From Muscardinus avellanarius (Eukaryota > Chordata > Mammalia > Rodentia > Gliridae): DNA of 64,000 nucleotides. A program made the position numbers and the translations under genes. The stretch lies in the NCBI GenBank assembly GCA_963383645.1, contig OY726571.1:26093637-26157636 (forward strand). Reading direction: 5' to 3'. How positions within the stretch are numbered: the first letter of the stretch is position 1; every line of letters begins with the position of its first letter. This document shows positions 32,924 to 45,154 of the stretch, in pieces. Under the pieces are notes generated by a model that saw only the letters and a program-made list of their open reading frames with translations, ran no database searches and was not told the origin of the DNA.

Positions 32924-35776
32924 CACTAGTCCACAGGGTGCTCCAAAGGTAGAGAAAAGCTCTCTTAGGTGTACGTACCCTCTTTTCCTAGCCCTTGCCT
33001 GGACCAGCATAGCCAACACCACACTGAGAGTTACAATCATGGAAAACAGTATGAAGTCTGTGTAGCCTTCACAGAGTTTTGCCTCTCAAAGAAAGAGGGA
33101 AGAAATTGCCCTTTGGCCCTTACATTTCTCTTTCATTTAATAAGTTCCTGTGATCTCCAAATATGTGTCTTTCTTACATGTTTTGGATATTGAAGGTACA
33201 AATTACCAAGTGGAACTCTTGGTCTGGTCATCATGCCTTGGGTTAGGTCAGGCCAGACACAGAAAAAGCTACCCCTGGGTTGGGGTGGACAGTGCAAGGA
33301 GTGAGTGCTACCTGTACAGACTCTGTTGTCTTTGCCATCTCCGCCCAAGTGTCAGGAGAATCCAAAGTCAGTATCGTTTTGTGGGTGGAGGCAAAGACTA
33401 TTTCTGCTGCTCTCATCTGCTCCTGGCCTTATACATTCAGAGAACATCAGATATCAGACAGAAGTATAAGGAAGACCTGAAAATTGATTCTGGATAAACA
33501 AAGTTAAGTCCTGAATAATTGAAAATGTGGATGGTACTGTAATTGTCCCTTGCAGCTTTATAGAACAGATGAGATTCCTGAAAGATCTTAAGAAAAGATA
33601 ACAGGAGCGTGGCATCATAATATATTATATTAACTGTCCTATTCTGATTTGAAGGAGACTTCTGGGGGGGGATAACTAAATTAAGAACATGTAAAACAAA
33701 TGTGTTTATTGTTATCTATTATTTATGGGCCTCTGGATAGCTAGTAGTTCATTTGACTATATTTCTGCCTAAACCAATTTAAATTAATTTAGCTGGTAAA
33801 TTGAATAATACTATATCAACTGCTTGGCTGCAATCAAGATATATTGCACATACTCAACTCTCTGAATCTACTAACCATATTTTCCAATGTTGATGGATAA
33901 TTGCCTTAAGTGCATCTTTGCCCTCTCTGTTTTTAGGTCTGGTTGATAGGACCATTACTGGAAGTGGCATGTTCCCGAACCATTTTGAGAATGCAATTTG
34001 GCTTAACTCTCACATCAGTAGTATCAGTAGAATCTGAGCACTGTGAAGGCTATTAGCTTTCTAATGGTCTTTGCTTCCCTTAAATAATGACAAAAAGAGG
34101 GCTCACCAGACAAGAGGAAAACAAACTTCAACTTTCAATTCCCTGAAGTTTCCTCCAGTTTGGTACGAGTGTTCACTATAGCTCAGAAAGCATATACTCC
34201 TGCAGGAAAAGAACAGACCTGAAAATTTGTGTGCTGTCTCCGTGAAGGCAGAGAGTACAGAGCAATCACAACTATAATTTCCAAAAATAAATTTAAAACT
34301 GGAATGAATATATCTGCTTCCATTTAGGCATCCCTTTAACATGTGCATTAAGGAATATCAGGAAGCTATGAAGAACCAAGAGTGTTGGTAAACTTTCGCT
34401 TTGTGCACTTGTATTAACAAGTCTAAAAAATGTCATTAGTGCATGAAATCCCACTTCTCCTTCACCAGGATGACACACTCACAATTATAAACTCTCTCCA
34501 CCCTTCATGCTTTATTTTTTTAATAGTTTGCTAGGTATTTTGCATGGCTTTAAAATCTTAGTTTGTGTGTGTCTCTATTGGAGCCAGGGAATCTTTTAAT
34601 TTTTATCACTGATTTGGTGTTCAATATAGAGAGTTTTGCTACTGAGAGTTTATGCCTTTGAAGTTTGAGGTTAGGACTGAATGTTAGAAATTGCAATTAA
34701 ATTTTATGAATTTGGCTCGGGTCTTCTTGATTTGTTCAAAACCAGGCTTCTGAAAGCAAACCTTATCATGGTTATTGATAACTACAGTGGTGAATTTGAA
34801 GATTACCTTCTCCGGTTAGAGATGCACTGGAAAGGGTCTCCCCTGTGTGGCTAAGGACAGCTCAGGAGCCAGCTTTGTTTGCTTCTCACCTTTGTGAGCA
34901 GTGGAACCACAGGCTAATGTAGCGTTTGGGTCAGGCAATGTGGGTCCACAGAAGGAAGTGGGGGGGACGACCTGTTTCAGACTGTGGAGAAAAACCACAT
35001 ATTTCATCATTCCAGATAAGGGAGGGGAGAATGGCCTGTTTCAGACCATAAAGAAAACCACATATTTCTAAAAGTTGTAATTCTCTTTTCAGCTGAAAAA
35101 TGAAGGAGATCCATGAAATCTCAGGGTTTGATTAAACCTTATGAAGGCCATCTCTAAGTAAGGATACACTCAAACCTCTAATGCCAAGGGAAAAATGAAA
35201 CAAACCAAATATGCCTCTGTTTGTTACAGCATATCATATGAGACCATTCATAGGTGAGTAATTCTATTTTATCTTGAGCTGACATGAATGTGTGTCTCAT
35301 ATGTGCATATAGAAATATATTTCTATGTATCTGGACCCAAATCAAAATGAGATCATGCATTAGAAAGACCTTCGTGATTTATAATACACTTAAAATGCAA
35401 GATATATTCTGTATAAATGTAGGTAGGCCTATGAAGCAAGATATCCCTTCAGCACTATCACATTCAATTATCCATTTGGAAGTATGGTATCTAACTCCTC
35501 ACTGACATTTCAAAGTAATCACTGGTCATCATATAGTTTTCTACTCCAAATCCTTCCATAAATGGAAAGCCATGAATCATAAAATTTTTACCAGAGGAAC
35601 TAAAACGACTATCTCAAGTCTCCTCTGATTTTCTGAAACATGCTCCAGGCAATATTTCAAAAGGCAGAAATATGTATAACTGCTCTTTAAAAATCCATGT
35701 GATTTATTCTCATTTGTTTGTTAGGCAATGTACTATCTTTGAACGTATAGACAGATACATACATGTACATATATAC
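32924..35776. other. Single-copy sequence, nothing recognised
   Basis: The longest young-repeat-free stretch in the middle of the window. 32970-33500 has several overlapping short frames on both strands (the longest at 33150-33497) but no convincing exon. 34953-35068 holds an imperfect two-copy tandem duplication. Confidence 0.45.
34953..35068. repeat. Imperfect tandem duplication, about 63 bases
   Basis: GACCTGTTTCAGACTGTGGA followed by AAAAACCACATATTTC is repeated as GGCCTGTTTCAGACCATAAA followed by GAAAACCACATATTTC. The two copies are adjacent and about 80% alike. Confidence 0.7.
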
Positions 35777-35794
35777 ACATGTATGAGTTTTGGG

Positions 35795-35986
35795 TTTTTT
35801 TTTTTTTTGGTGGTACTTGGGTTCCTGGAAACCCTTCTACCTCCGGGCTACACTCCCAGACCTATTTTATATTTTTATTTGGAAACAGGGTCTCTTAAGC
35901 CAGTGAGGCTGGCTTCGAACCTGCACTACCCTCCTGTCTCGCCTCCCAAGCGCAGGGATTATAAGCGTGCACCACCACTCCCGGCT
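35795..35986 (-). mobile_element. Dimeric SINE, altered-ID variant
   Basis: Poly(T), then GGTACTTGGGTTCCTGGAAA, body with CTTAAGCCAGTGAGGCTGGC, and head CACCACTCCCGGCT. A perfect target duplication, ACATGTATGAGTTT, lies at 35777 and 35987. Confidence 0.95.
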
Positions 35987-36035
35987 ACATGTATGAGTTT
36001 TTAAAAGACAAAATTATGCACAAATTTGTATAGTA

Positions 36036-36503
36036 ACTATGTAATATATAATACTATATACTATATATACTATATACTATATACTAATATACTATAGTAA
36101 GTATATAATTTATATACTTACTATATATAAGTAAATTATATATATAAAATTATATAAATTATATATATAAAATTATAAATATAAAAGTAAATATATATTA
36201 AAAATATATATAAATATATAAATATATAAAAGTAAATTATATATAAAATTATATTAAATTATATATAAATATATATAAATATATATAAATAAATATATAT
36301 AAATATATAAATATATAACATATATAAATAATATATTTATATATAAAATATATAAATATAAATATAATATAAATATAATAAATATTTATATTTATTATAT
36401 ATATAAATATAATAAATATAAATATAAAATTATATATAAATTATATATAATTTATATACTTACTATATATTATATTTATAGTAAGTATATAATTTATATA
36501 CTT
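36036..36503. repeat. Long A/T palindromic tract
   Basis: About 470 bases that are almost only A and T. TATAGTAAGTATATAA and its reverse complement are separated by a single base at 36093-36125, and a 27-base segment (36093-36119) recurs exactly at 36477-36503. Many other AT palindromes lie between. Confidence 0.92.
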
Positions 36504-36730
36504 TGCTAAAAAAGGTTGTTTTTTTTTAAACCACAAAGATATTTTGCATTAACTTCTCAAAAAATATTTTGACCTACCACCAATACTTTTACAAACATAT
36601 AAAATAAAAATAAATATACTGTATGCTCTTTCAGGGGAAAGATTATATCTTTTTTCTCTTGAATTATTTTATCGTGGATTCTATGATACTGGTGAATCCA
36701 AAGTGGATACTTAATAAGTTTTCCACTGAG

Positions 36731-37096
36731 TTTTTTTAATTATTTTTTTTTCCTGTGGTACTAAGAATTGAATTCAGGGGGATTCTACCTCTGAGTCATA
36801 CCCCCAGTCCTCTTTTAGTTTTATTTTGAAACAGGGTGGTGCTAGGTTGATGAGAGTCTCACTATTTGCTGAGGCTGTCTTTGAACTTGCCATTTTCCAG
36901 TCTCAGACTCCTATGTACTGGGATTACAAATGTGTGCCACCATGCCAGGATTTTATTTTATTTTTTATTGCGAAATAGGGTCTCTCTAAGTTGCTGACGT
37001 CTTCATTAAGTTGCTGAGGCTAGCCTTGGGATTGCTACCTAATAATGTCTTGGCCTGCCAAGTACTGGGATTACAGCCATGCACCACCATACCCAG
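36731..37096 (-). mobile_element. Probable B1-B1-ID composite SINE
   Basis: 36755-36950 is an old dimeric SINE (antisense ID half, B1 body, head CACCATGCCAGGA). A second, linker-like T-rich run and a second B1 body with head CACCACCATACCCAGCC follow directly to 37096. It could be one chimeric insertion or two adjacent insertions. No clear target duplication separates them. Confidence 0.75.
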
Positions 37097-37884
37097 CCCC
37101 ATTGAATAGTTGACTGAAAATGATTTCAAATATATTCCAAGATTAGAATTCTATGCTTGAATTGGAAGTATCAATAACTAGTAATGATAATGAGGAATAT
37201 ATGCTTATACAGAACACTGGTTCAGAAATAATTTAATAAAAGGTAAATTAAGGTATAAAACAGCTATACCAACCATCTATAGCTTCAACAAATTAGAACA
37301 ATGGAGAATTACCTTCTCTTTTCCTAACAGAGACAGATTATAAGTAGTATCCATTCAGCCAGGTCAACTTTCTTTTATTTCAAACAGTGTTCAAGATTAC
37401 TCTTGAACTCTTCTCCACTGTGGGCAGGCTGTGGACTGTGTATGATAATGGTAAATAAGCTACAGTGGGGGCTGAAGTAACCAGACTCTTATGAGTTTTG
37501 AATGTTCCAAATATCAAGTTATGGTATTAATCCAGTAAATGCTATAGTTAGATTCAAGTCAGTAGAAGTATATGAAGTCACTCTCATATACTTAGAGTTT
37601 TGATGAGGACTTCTGAGAAGATTCTTTCTCTGGGGATTCATCCTTCATCCTTGTTGGGGAGGACAAATGCTTATTCACAAAATAGAGTGATCGAAGCAAG
37701 TCCCAAATCTTTTCTGTGATGGCTCCACGGTTCAAACAAGTCAAGGTTTCCACACTCACAATAAGTGTGAAAGTTAACCACAAGGTTAAAGTCATGAATT
37801 CAAGGAGGGAACAAGTCTGGAGTCTTTACTGCAGCACTTTACAATTACATGGGATGGGGTGCTCAGTTCAAGATGTAAACCTTC
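37097..37884. other. Single-copy sequence, nothing recognised
   Basis: About 790 bases without a recognised repeat or exon. Confidence 0.4.
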
Positions 37885-39060
37885 CAGGTAAGATGGTGGT
37901 GTAGCTAAGTGTGTTTATCTCACTCTTTCTTCTGAGACCTCATTAAAAAGACAATTAAAATTAAATTTTATTTTTAATTAGAATTAGTTTAAAAATAGAT
38001 AAACCTGCAGGGATAAAGGGATGGGAAAGAGAAAATATCTGGGGAAAACTGGGGGAAATTTTCAACAATGTTTTTTTTTTTTTTTTTAAGTGATTTAGCA
38101 AAGCAGAGAAAGCTACACATCAAAATACCTGTCAATAAAAAGCAACATAACCAGGCCACCCAGACCTCCTGAGCTCTGGACCAGAAGGTTTCAAGGGCAG
38201 GGTTGAGTAAGGGAAGGTCTGAGTTCTGGGAGATTGGTTTGATGTGTATGCATAGAGGATGACCAGAATTCAGCACATCTCCCCTCCCAGACAGCTACCT
38301 GCTCACCGACACAAAGTAGATCTTTTCTCTGGAAAAATGAAAAGGAAGATGTCTCGGATTTGTAAACACTAAGTAGGATAGGTTGGAGAAAAATGCTGGA
38401 GTTAAGTGAAAATCTTCTTTTGGGTAAGTGCCACTCCCAACTGCAATCCCCTGCCTCACTTCTGGAATTGAGGCAACCCAACATTCATCACCCAGGAAGG
38501 AGCCAGGTGGTTCTTTAGGAACACTGACTGGCCCCAGAAGACGAGGGATCTCAATTGTTCTCCAGCCAAATACATAGAATAACCAAATGGTTCTTCAGTG
38601 ATGAGTTTTAATCACTGAGAACAGTGCCTGAGACTATGTAGGCACCTAGTATTTACTAGTTATTGGGTAAATGAATTGTAAGTACTATTAGATATACACA
38701 GCCCCGGGATACTATATACTTGAGGAAAATATTCTAATATGAAAGAAAAATATCTAAACAAGTAAACACCAAATACAATTCTTCTATATTTCTTTCACCA
38801 GGAAAGACATGGAACGTAACTCTAATGGAAAGATGGAAGAAAAAATTATAAAATGCACACTCTCGGAGAAATAAAAGAAGATTCAGGGCCCATATGATTA
38901 GATTCAAATCCCTTTTAAAAAATAGAAAGTGGGGGTAATTATAACAGTTGAAATTAAAAATTCAGTGAAAGTTTAAAAAATAAAGAACATCTCAAATGTA
39001 GAGGAAGCAAAAGATAAAATGAGAAAGATTTCAAGGATCCTACCAGAGAGTTCCAGGTTA
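37885..39060 (+). mobile_element. Probable 5' region of an ancient L1/HAL1 element
   Basis: CTTCCAGGTAAGATGGTGGT opens in the way old L1/HAL1 5' ends do. 38150-38220 (CCACCCAGACCTCCTGAGC) and 38860-38990 (AAAATTCAGTGAAAGTTTAA) follow an L1/HAL1 5' UTR and ORF1 order as I remember it. 38618-38690 resembles an MIR or L2 end and may be a separate insertion. Poly(A)/(T) runs break it. No open ORF1 survives. Confidence 0.4.
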
Positions 39061-39819
39061 AAAAAAAAAAAGACAAATTATAAGATAAAAAACCTTGCAT
39101 AGTGTTTTTTTTTTTACAATGAATAAATAAAACCTCAGACAAGCAAATACCCTTACAACATGTAATAGTATCAAGGCAAAGAACATAAAACAGCCTTGGG
39201 GGAATGTGTTAGCCTCTCACTGGAAAGGAAAATATTACATAATTTGTCCAGCAATACTTGAGTATCTAACATATGCTACACTCTCATTATAAAAATAATG
39301 GCTAAGACAGTTGTGGTCTCCTTCTTCATTAAATGATAAGCAAAGAACCAAAATTAGGATAAATATTATGAAAGGAAGACAAGAGAACAAGACAGAGAAA
39401 GCTAAACCTAAAAGAAAACTCTGATGCCAAGAATTCTGACAGACAGCAGATTTCAGAAGAACTGGTGAACCACATTGAGCATTTGAGGCTTTAACCAAAG
39501 CATGAGCAGACATCCTTCTAGGCAGTTCTAGACACTGATAAAACAATTAATACAGAGGAGAGCTAATGCATGCTGAACAAGCTTCTGTCCAGCCAAATAG
39601 AGAGATGAATCTGAAGCCAAATCTCTTAAAATGAAGATGTGTGGCTGTAAGCTTCTTCCTAATTCATGAAGAAAGAGCATTATTAGATGCAGGATTGTAT
39701 TGTATTATGTAGTCTATTAATAATGTATAAATATTTGTTGATCAGATACTTACTTTTTGTTCACTTCTGGCACATTAAGTCAAACTGAAGGAACCTAATA
39801 TAATTATAAAATTAGAAGG
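39061..39819. other. Single-copy or degraded sequence
   Basis: May be more of the decayed L1/HAL1 element. The 103-codon minus-strand frame at 39235-39546 has no support from motifs or splice sites. Confidence 0.35.
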
Positions 39820-39829
39820 GTGATACTAG

Positions 39830-39999
39830 AAGGCTCAGACAGAAGGATAGCAGGTTTGAGGACAACCTCAGCAATATAGTGAGGTTCAGAAATGTAGTGA
39901 GACCCTGCTTCAAAACAAGAAAATAAAATTGGGCTGAGGGTACAGCTTGGAGGAAGTTCAATCCTCACTAACACACACACACCTGAGTTCAATCCTCAC

Positions 40000-40044
<45 letters not shown>

Positions 40045-40045
40045 A
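39830..40045 (+). mobile_element. 5'-truncated old dimeric SINE with duplicated tail
   Basis: It begins inside the B1 part and has ID half GGGCTGAGGGTACAGCTTGG. The end GTTCAATCCTCACTAACACA occurs twice with a 30-base period (39957 and 39987), then a CA repeat. The target duplication GTGATACTAG at 39820 and 40046 is perfect. Confidence 0.85.
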
Positions 40046-40081
40046 GTGATACTAGTATAAATGCAAAACCTCTTAATACAT

Positions 40082-40250
40082 CTATTTTTTATTTTTATTT
40101 TTTATTTTTTAGTGGTGCACTGTATTCATACATCATAGTGGGATTAAAAACAACTTTTGTAGACATACATGCACACATTGCCCTGTTAGCCCCTACCCGA
40201 TCCCCACCCTGTTCCCTCCCCATCCCTCCTTCCCATGCTTGGCTTAGTGG
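40082..40250 (-). mobile_element. L1 3' end, antisense
   Basis: A (T/A)-rich tail, then AGTGGTGCACTGTATTCATA, and a pyrimidine tract (CCCTACCCGATCCCCACCCT) ending in CATGCTTGGCTTAG. It matches 6324-6478 in order and is a strongly 5'-truncated L1 copy. Confidence 0.65.
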
Positions 40251-41207
40251 TTGACATCTAGTATTATTAAGGAACTTTCTGTGTAAGTTTAATAGACTTA
40301 AAAACTAGCAAAAAGGTTGTTTGGTGTTAGAGCAGTGATTGAAAATCACTGGCAATTTTTATTCTATCCTGAGATGCAAAATCAATTGTGTTAATTTTTT
40401 TTTAAATATTGTAATTTTATGTCATTTTATTAAATTTTTGTAGGTTATTAGATAAATATTTTCTGTATTTCCTCCAAAATGTTAGAACAGGAATTATACA
40501 CTGGATAATTTTAACTATCTTTGCTTACACAGATCCACATCTAGATATTTTCCCTTATTTTTGACAAATGTGTTGGATTTTTGTGTGTGAAGCTTCAATA
40601 GAAGGCATTTGTCTTTTACTATTCTTAGTTTATACATCTTTGGGAAAGCCAGTCAAAAAAAGATGAGAACTTTCTTTTTGGAGCTCTTCCTTACATTTTT
40701 ATTGCCTTTTAATGAAAGAGGCCTTTGGATTTTTAAGGAGGAGATGATAAATAGTAGGAGTGTGAAGTTTAAAAGATCATATATCTTGGCTATAAATTCC
40801 ATAATATGAATACAATCCCTTTTGTTTAGATCTTTAAATTTTTCTCCCAGCAATGTAGTGTCCGTGTGAGAATCATTCACATATTTAAGCTGTGTTTACA
40901 TAGAGAATCACGTTTTGGTGAAATAGGTGATAAGGATATGGGAATCTTCTGGAAAGTTAAGAGAAAAAAAAAGAATTAGAATGTTAGGAGTAAAAACATT
41001 CTTCAAACTTAAAAAATATTTTAGCTCACTGAATGCCAAGCACATCCTTCCTGATTAAGTTTTATAATTAAAAAAAGGAGAAAAAATAACCCTTACCAAC
41101 CGTCAGAAAAGGAGAAAATAAGAAAGGGAGAGGGAGAGGGAAAAGGAGAAATTATCTACAAGGAATGAAGAATCAGATCTGTGTCACACTTTTATCAATA
41201 TCATTCT
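40251..41207. other. Single-copy sequence, nothing recognised
   Basis: About 950 bases of AT-rich DNA with no recognised feature. A GAGAGGGA-rich purine run is present near 41120. Confidence 0.4.
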
Positions 41208-41223
41208 AAAATAATGGTACTCA

Positions 41224-41451
41224 GCCGGGCGTGGTGGCGCACACTTGTAATCCCCGCGCTTGGGAGGCTGAGACAGGAGGATCACACACGGGTTCGAAGC
41301 CAGCCTCAGCTACTTAGGCTTTCAGCAGCTTAGTGAGACCCTGTTTCCAAATAAAATATAAAAAATGTCCGGGAGTATAGCCCGGAGGTAGAAAGCCTTT
41401 GGATTCCACCCCCAGTACCACCAAAATAAATAAATAAATAAATAAATAAAT
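41224..41451 (+). mobile_element. Dimeric SINE, intermediate variant
   Basis: Head GCCGGGCGTGGTGGCGCACA, body with TCAGCAGCTTAGTGAGACCC as in the classic type, and second half GTATAGCCCGGAGGTAGAAA as in the altered type. A perfect target duplication, AAAATAATGGTACTC, lies at 41208 and 41452. The tail is (AAAT)n. Confidence 0.95.
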
Positions 41452-41537
41452 AAAATAATGGTACTCTGTACTCATATATTTATTCAGAGTCCCAGCAATC
41501 TAGTTTGAATTTAGAACTTAAAAATTATATATAGTAG

Positions 41538-41730
41538 ATCTGGGCATGGTGGCACATGCTTGTAATTTCAGGATTTAGGAGAAAGGTGGATAGCAGGTTC
41601 AAGAACAGCCTCCTCGAAATAGACTCTTAGCACCCAGGTGTACCCTGGTTCCAAACACACACACACACAAAAGGATTTAGGGTGTAGCTTGGATGTAGAA
41701 TGCCCCTGGGTTCATATATCAATATATACA
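41538..41730 (+). mobile_element. Old dimeric SINE
   Basis: Head GATCTGGGCATGGTGGCACA, an internally rearranged body with a short CA run at about 41660, then ID half GGTGTAGCTTGGATGTAGAA and CCCTGGGTTCA. Confidence 0.8.
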
Positions 41731-41739
41731 TGATGGTAT

Positions 41740-42690
41740 TTTTGAAGAGGTATGCATACATGACTCGGAAATCAAAATAATATAAAAATAAACAGAGAAA
41801 GCTCCTACCTTTGTCCCCATTCTCTCTCTTATAGATAAGCAGTTATATTAATTTCTGCACATTTTCTTTCAATATTTATTTATAAATATATATTAAAAAC
41901 GACTTTATATTTTTATCCTCCATCTTTCACTAAAAACAGCTCACTATCAATATGTATCCCCCTTTAGTGTATTTAACAAATAATATTTTGGAGACCTCAC
42001 TACTTCAATACCAATATGTTGTTTATTAAATGTTCATATGTACCTCTAGGGTCCCTTTCCATTATTGGGATTACTAGGAGGGGCTAAATTCATTTAGATA
42101 AATAATAGAAAATTTCCTTCCTTTAAAGTTGCTCCATTCTGGAATCTTAAAAACAATGAATGAGAGGACTGGTTTCTCACAGTCTTACCAACCTCATCAA
42201 CCTATGGGCTTTGCCAATATAATATGTAAAAAATTATATTTCCATTCATATTACATTTGTATTTCTCCCATTACTTTAAAATGGTTATTTCTTGCATATT
42301 AGTGGGTCATTTATGTACTTATCTATAAATAATTAACTGTGTTTTGGGGGATTGCTGATCTGTTTTATTTCAACTTCTAAATTGATTTGAATGTTAGGGA
42401 ATTAATCTTTGTTGATGATCTCAGTTAAAATCTCCCCTCTGCTACCAAGTTTTTATTTATCTTTAGAATTTACTAATGGTATATTTTTTATACAGAATTT
42501 CTTGATTTTTGTGTAGTCAAAATGATTCTTCTTTAATGATTTTTAGATTCATATTATATCAAGAAAGGATTGTTCCACTCCAAAGATTTGAAAGATTTCA
42601 GTGATATTTTCTTGTATCAATTTTATAGTCTCATTTTAAAAACTTTAACTGTTGATCCATTTAGAATTTGTCCTGCTATAAGATCTGCAA
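41740..42690 (-). mobile_element. Ancient L1 3' region, antisense
   Basis: Several blocks follow the antisense of an L1M-type 3' region in order: CATGACTCGGAAATCAAAAT, CTCACAGTCTTACCAACCTC, ATTTGTATTTCTCCCATTAC, GATTTTTGTGTAGTCAAAAT, and GATCCATTTAGAATTTGTCC. About 950 bases, strongly diverged, with no intact frame. Confidence 0.65.
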
Positions 42691-43750
42691 CATTAACGTA
42701 CTCCAGAACACTAGCTATTTGTTCTAACACTAGGAATTAAAAGTACAAAATTTGAATAAACAGAATAGATGGAAACCCTGGCTGGTTTTCTATAGAACTT
42801 CAGTCTGGAGAAGGCTTTTTTTCTAACACAAAATTCAGGAGTCATGAAAAGTTTAGGCTGATAACTTTTACCCCATAAAATAAAAATTTATATTTGCTCA
42901 ATGATTCATGATTACACGCTTATCATATACCAAGTTCCAATAAATATTTTGTTTGCTTATAGACTTTATATGTTCTGTTTTCATGTACAAGTGTCACATT
43001 GATTTGCACATCCCTACCAACTGCTTGTTTGCTCCTCATATTCTGCTCTGCTCATTACTGATGGGGCTACCCTGTATATTTCATGGCTTAGGTGAACATG
43101 CCACACCTGGTCTCTGGCATCCAGCTGTTGGGGTTTGGCTCAGCTGAATAAGTGCAATTCTTCTGTCCTAACATAACAGAAAATAGCACTGACCTTAGGA
43201 AGGGTTCTATTGACTCTTAACTAGAGCCTGGACCCCTTAGCAATTTGTCCGACTATAAAAAGAGAATCATTTCCAAAAGGAAGCACTTTTTTCTTTTCTT
43301 GCATTCTTTCCCTTGGCATAAAACATGCCAACACATTTGACTCTGGCTGGGAGCCCCAAAGCCAGATAATTTGCAGTCTATCCTGAAATTAAATGCCACT
43401 CCCATTTATCAACATGCCATCTCTAGATTTGGCATTGACCACAAAGCTCCTTGCACTTTGAAGATCAGCTGTACAGGTTTTGCCAGTTTCAGTAGAATAG
43501 GCTGTTAGATAGGACCATTTCTATTTCAGTTTTGGCTGAGACACCAAGATTTGGGAATAATGGAGGACCAAGTACACCATATCCTAAAGCAAAGTGCTGG
43601 ACTATGTAAACTACACTAGCCAAAAAAATTATATGTAGATATAGACAGAGATAGAGATAGATAAATAGTTCTATGCTAATTCTAACAGGCTTTGCCCACT
43701 AAGCAACTTGAGAGTATAACATTTTAGGGCTGAAAATTCTGATAGTCTAG
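42691..43750. other. Single-copy sequence, nothing recognised
   Basis: About 1.06 kb. A short GATA/GAGATA-rich run occurs near 43640-43665. 43000-43330 has mixed composition but no exon with convincing splice sites. Confidence 0.4.
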
Positions 43751-43818
43751 GCAGGCGTGGTGGTGCGTGCTTGTAATATTAGCATTTGGGAGGCTGAGAC
43801 AGGAGGATCACGGTTCAT
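43751..43818 (+). mobile_element. Isolated B1 head of a SINE
   Basis: GCAGGCGTGGTGGTGCGTGC to GACAGGAGGATCACGGTTC is a B1 head of about 68 bases that stops abruptly. The missing 3' half points to a later deletion or recombination, because retroposons usually lose the 5' end. Confidence 0.8.
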
Positions 43819-44268
43819 AAGCTTGTACAGAATGTTGTTTGGTTAGAACCAGAGCGAGAGAGCCATTATTTTGTCATTGTGACATTTATTCTAGGTTCTT
43901 CACTGACTTTTAGGTTTTGTTTCAAAGGCCAGTATTTCAAAGGCCAAAGAAATTGGCCAGGTTCAATAGACTTATTAAATGCATAATCTGCAATAATATG
44001 GTGAACAGGAAATCCAAGATATGGAACCTAGATGTCTAAACAAACTACAAACAAAAGACAACAAGGAGGGGAGGCAAGCCCAGTAATCACACATCAACGA
44101 ATTAGCTGTGACATTTCCAGGGACTTGAGAGCTGCCCTGCCACTGCTTATCAAAGAATGAGGATCTGAAAGTGGAAGGATCAGGTCCACAATGGCTGTAT
44201 GAGACATTAAAATGGACACAGCCTGAAAGAGGTAAAACTTTAGGCACAAGTGTCCTCCACAGAGATTC
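43819..44268. other. Unrecognised sequence with a 112-codon minus frame
   Basis: The minus-strand frame at 43975-44313 is the longest here outside simple repeats, except the one at 61160. It is rich in serine, cysteine and aromatic residues and I do not recognise it. Its start lies inside the duplicated segment at 44269, but the second copy does not keep the frame, so a gene is unlikely. Confidence 0.3.
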
Positions 44269-44694
44269 TTGATCCAAATCACTCAAAAGTAAATAAACAT
44301 CAAAGATGGACATTAAAAAATGTGCATTGCCGGGCGTGGTGGCGCACGCTTGCTTGTAATTCCTGCCCTTGGGAGGCAGAGACAGGAGGATCGCGCAGAT
44401 TCGAAACCAGCCGCGCGCGCTGGCTTAGGAGACCCTGTTTCCAAATTTAAAAAAAAAAAAATGTCTGGGAGTGTAGCCCGGAGGTAGAAGGGCTTCCAGG
44501 AACCCCAGTACCACCAAAAAAAAAAAAAAAAAGTGCATTAACTTCCAATGTTCTTCCAAAATGGCAGGTTTACGACTGTCACCAGAAAGAATAAATGGAT
44601 ACAATGGAGACTGGAAAATAAGTGGTCCCAACGGAATATTCCTGTAAATCTGAGCTTTGTTAATAACAAACACTCTGTGGTTGAATGTATAGAC
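44269..44694 (+). repeat. Direct duplication, copy 1 (carries a SINE)
   Basis: 44269-44328 plus 44533-44694 match 45924-46138 at roughly 92% identity by eye, with TTGATCCAAATCACTCAAAA at the left boundary and AATGTATAGAC at the right. The intervening 44329-44532 is a SINE that copy 2 lacks. The underlying sequence is not a family I recognise. Confidence 0.85.
44329..44532 (+). mobile_element. Dimeric SINE, altered-ID variant, inside duplication copy 1
   Basis: Head GCCGGGCGTGGTGGCGCACG, CpG-rich body, second half GTGTAGCCCGGAGGTAGAAG, and poly(A). The flanks are A-rich followed by GTGCATT on both sides. Copy 2 of the duplication shows the uninterrupted site ATGTGCATTAAC, which proves the insertion boundaries. 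Confidence 0.95.
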
Positions 44695-45149
44695 TCAGTC
44701 TACAAAGTAAGAATGAACTAATTATGTGGAATATAACAAACTACTATTACACAAATAATACAGAAATAAGAAAATTCTAATAACACACTCTTCAAAAGTT
44801 TCCATGGTTAATTACTTAGTAGACAAACAAAAATAAAACATCTCCACTATATTTAGCTTATTTCTTTCTTTTTATAAAAATTTTCTGAAAAATAACTACT
44901 GAAGCATACTTTTGAATGATGAAATGAGACTCTACTTTCATTCTAAACATGAAGACAGAAGGCTTAGTGGTCTGGTGGAACCAGAAATGAGAAGGGATAT
45001 AAATAAAAGTCGGCCAATTGTTAGTACTTTCTCTGTTGTCCATTCACTTCTCAAATGTGACCTTAGAATCCTCCATTTGGCCTCTGAGAATGACTATCAC
45101 ATGCTGAAACTCACCCAAATCTCTCTGAGCTAGCTATTCACTCTTAAGA
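44695..45149. other. Single-copy sequence between the two duplicate copies
   Basis: No recognised feature. The paired frames at 44858-45043 (minus) and 44912-45133 (plus) overlap each other and are unsupported. Confidence 0.4.
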
Positions 45150-45154
45150 ATTGC

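Noticed and set aside
33150..33497. 115-codon plus frame
   Set aside because: A second frame in the same region is equally open and neither shows known motifs or splice context.
34920..35070. Minisatellite array
   Set aside because: Only two imperfect copies exist; it is a simple tandem duplication.
43975..44313. 112-codon minus-strand frame
   Set aside because: Its start is in duplicated DNA whose second copy does not keep the frame beyond a few codons; no family is recognised.
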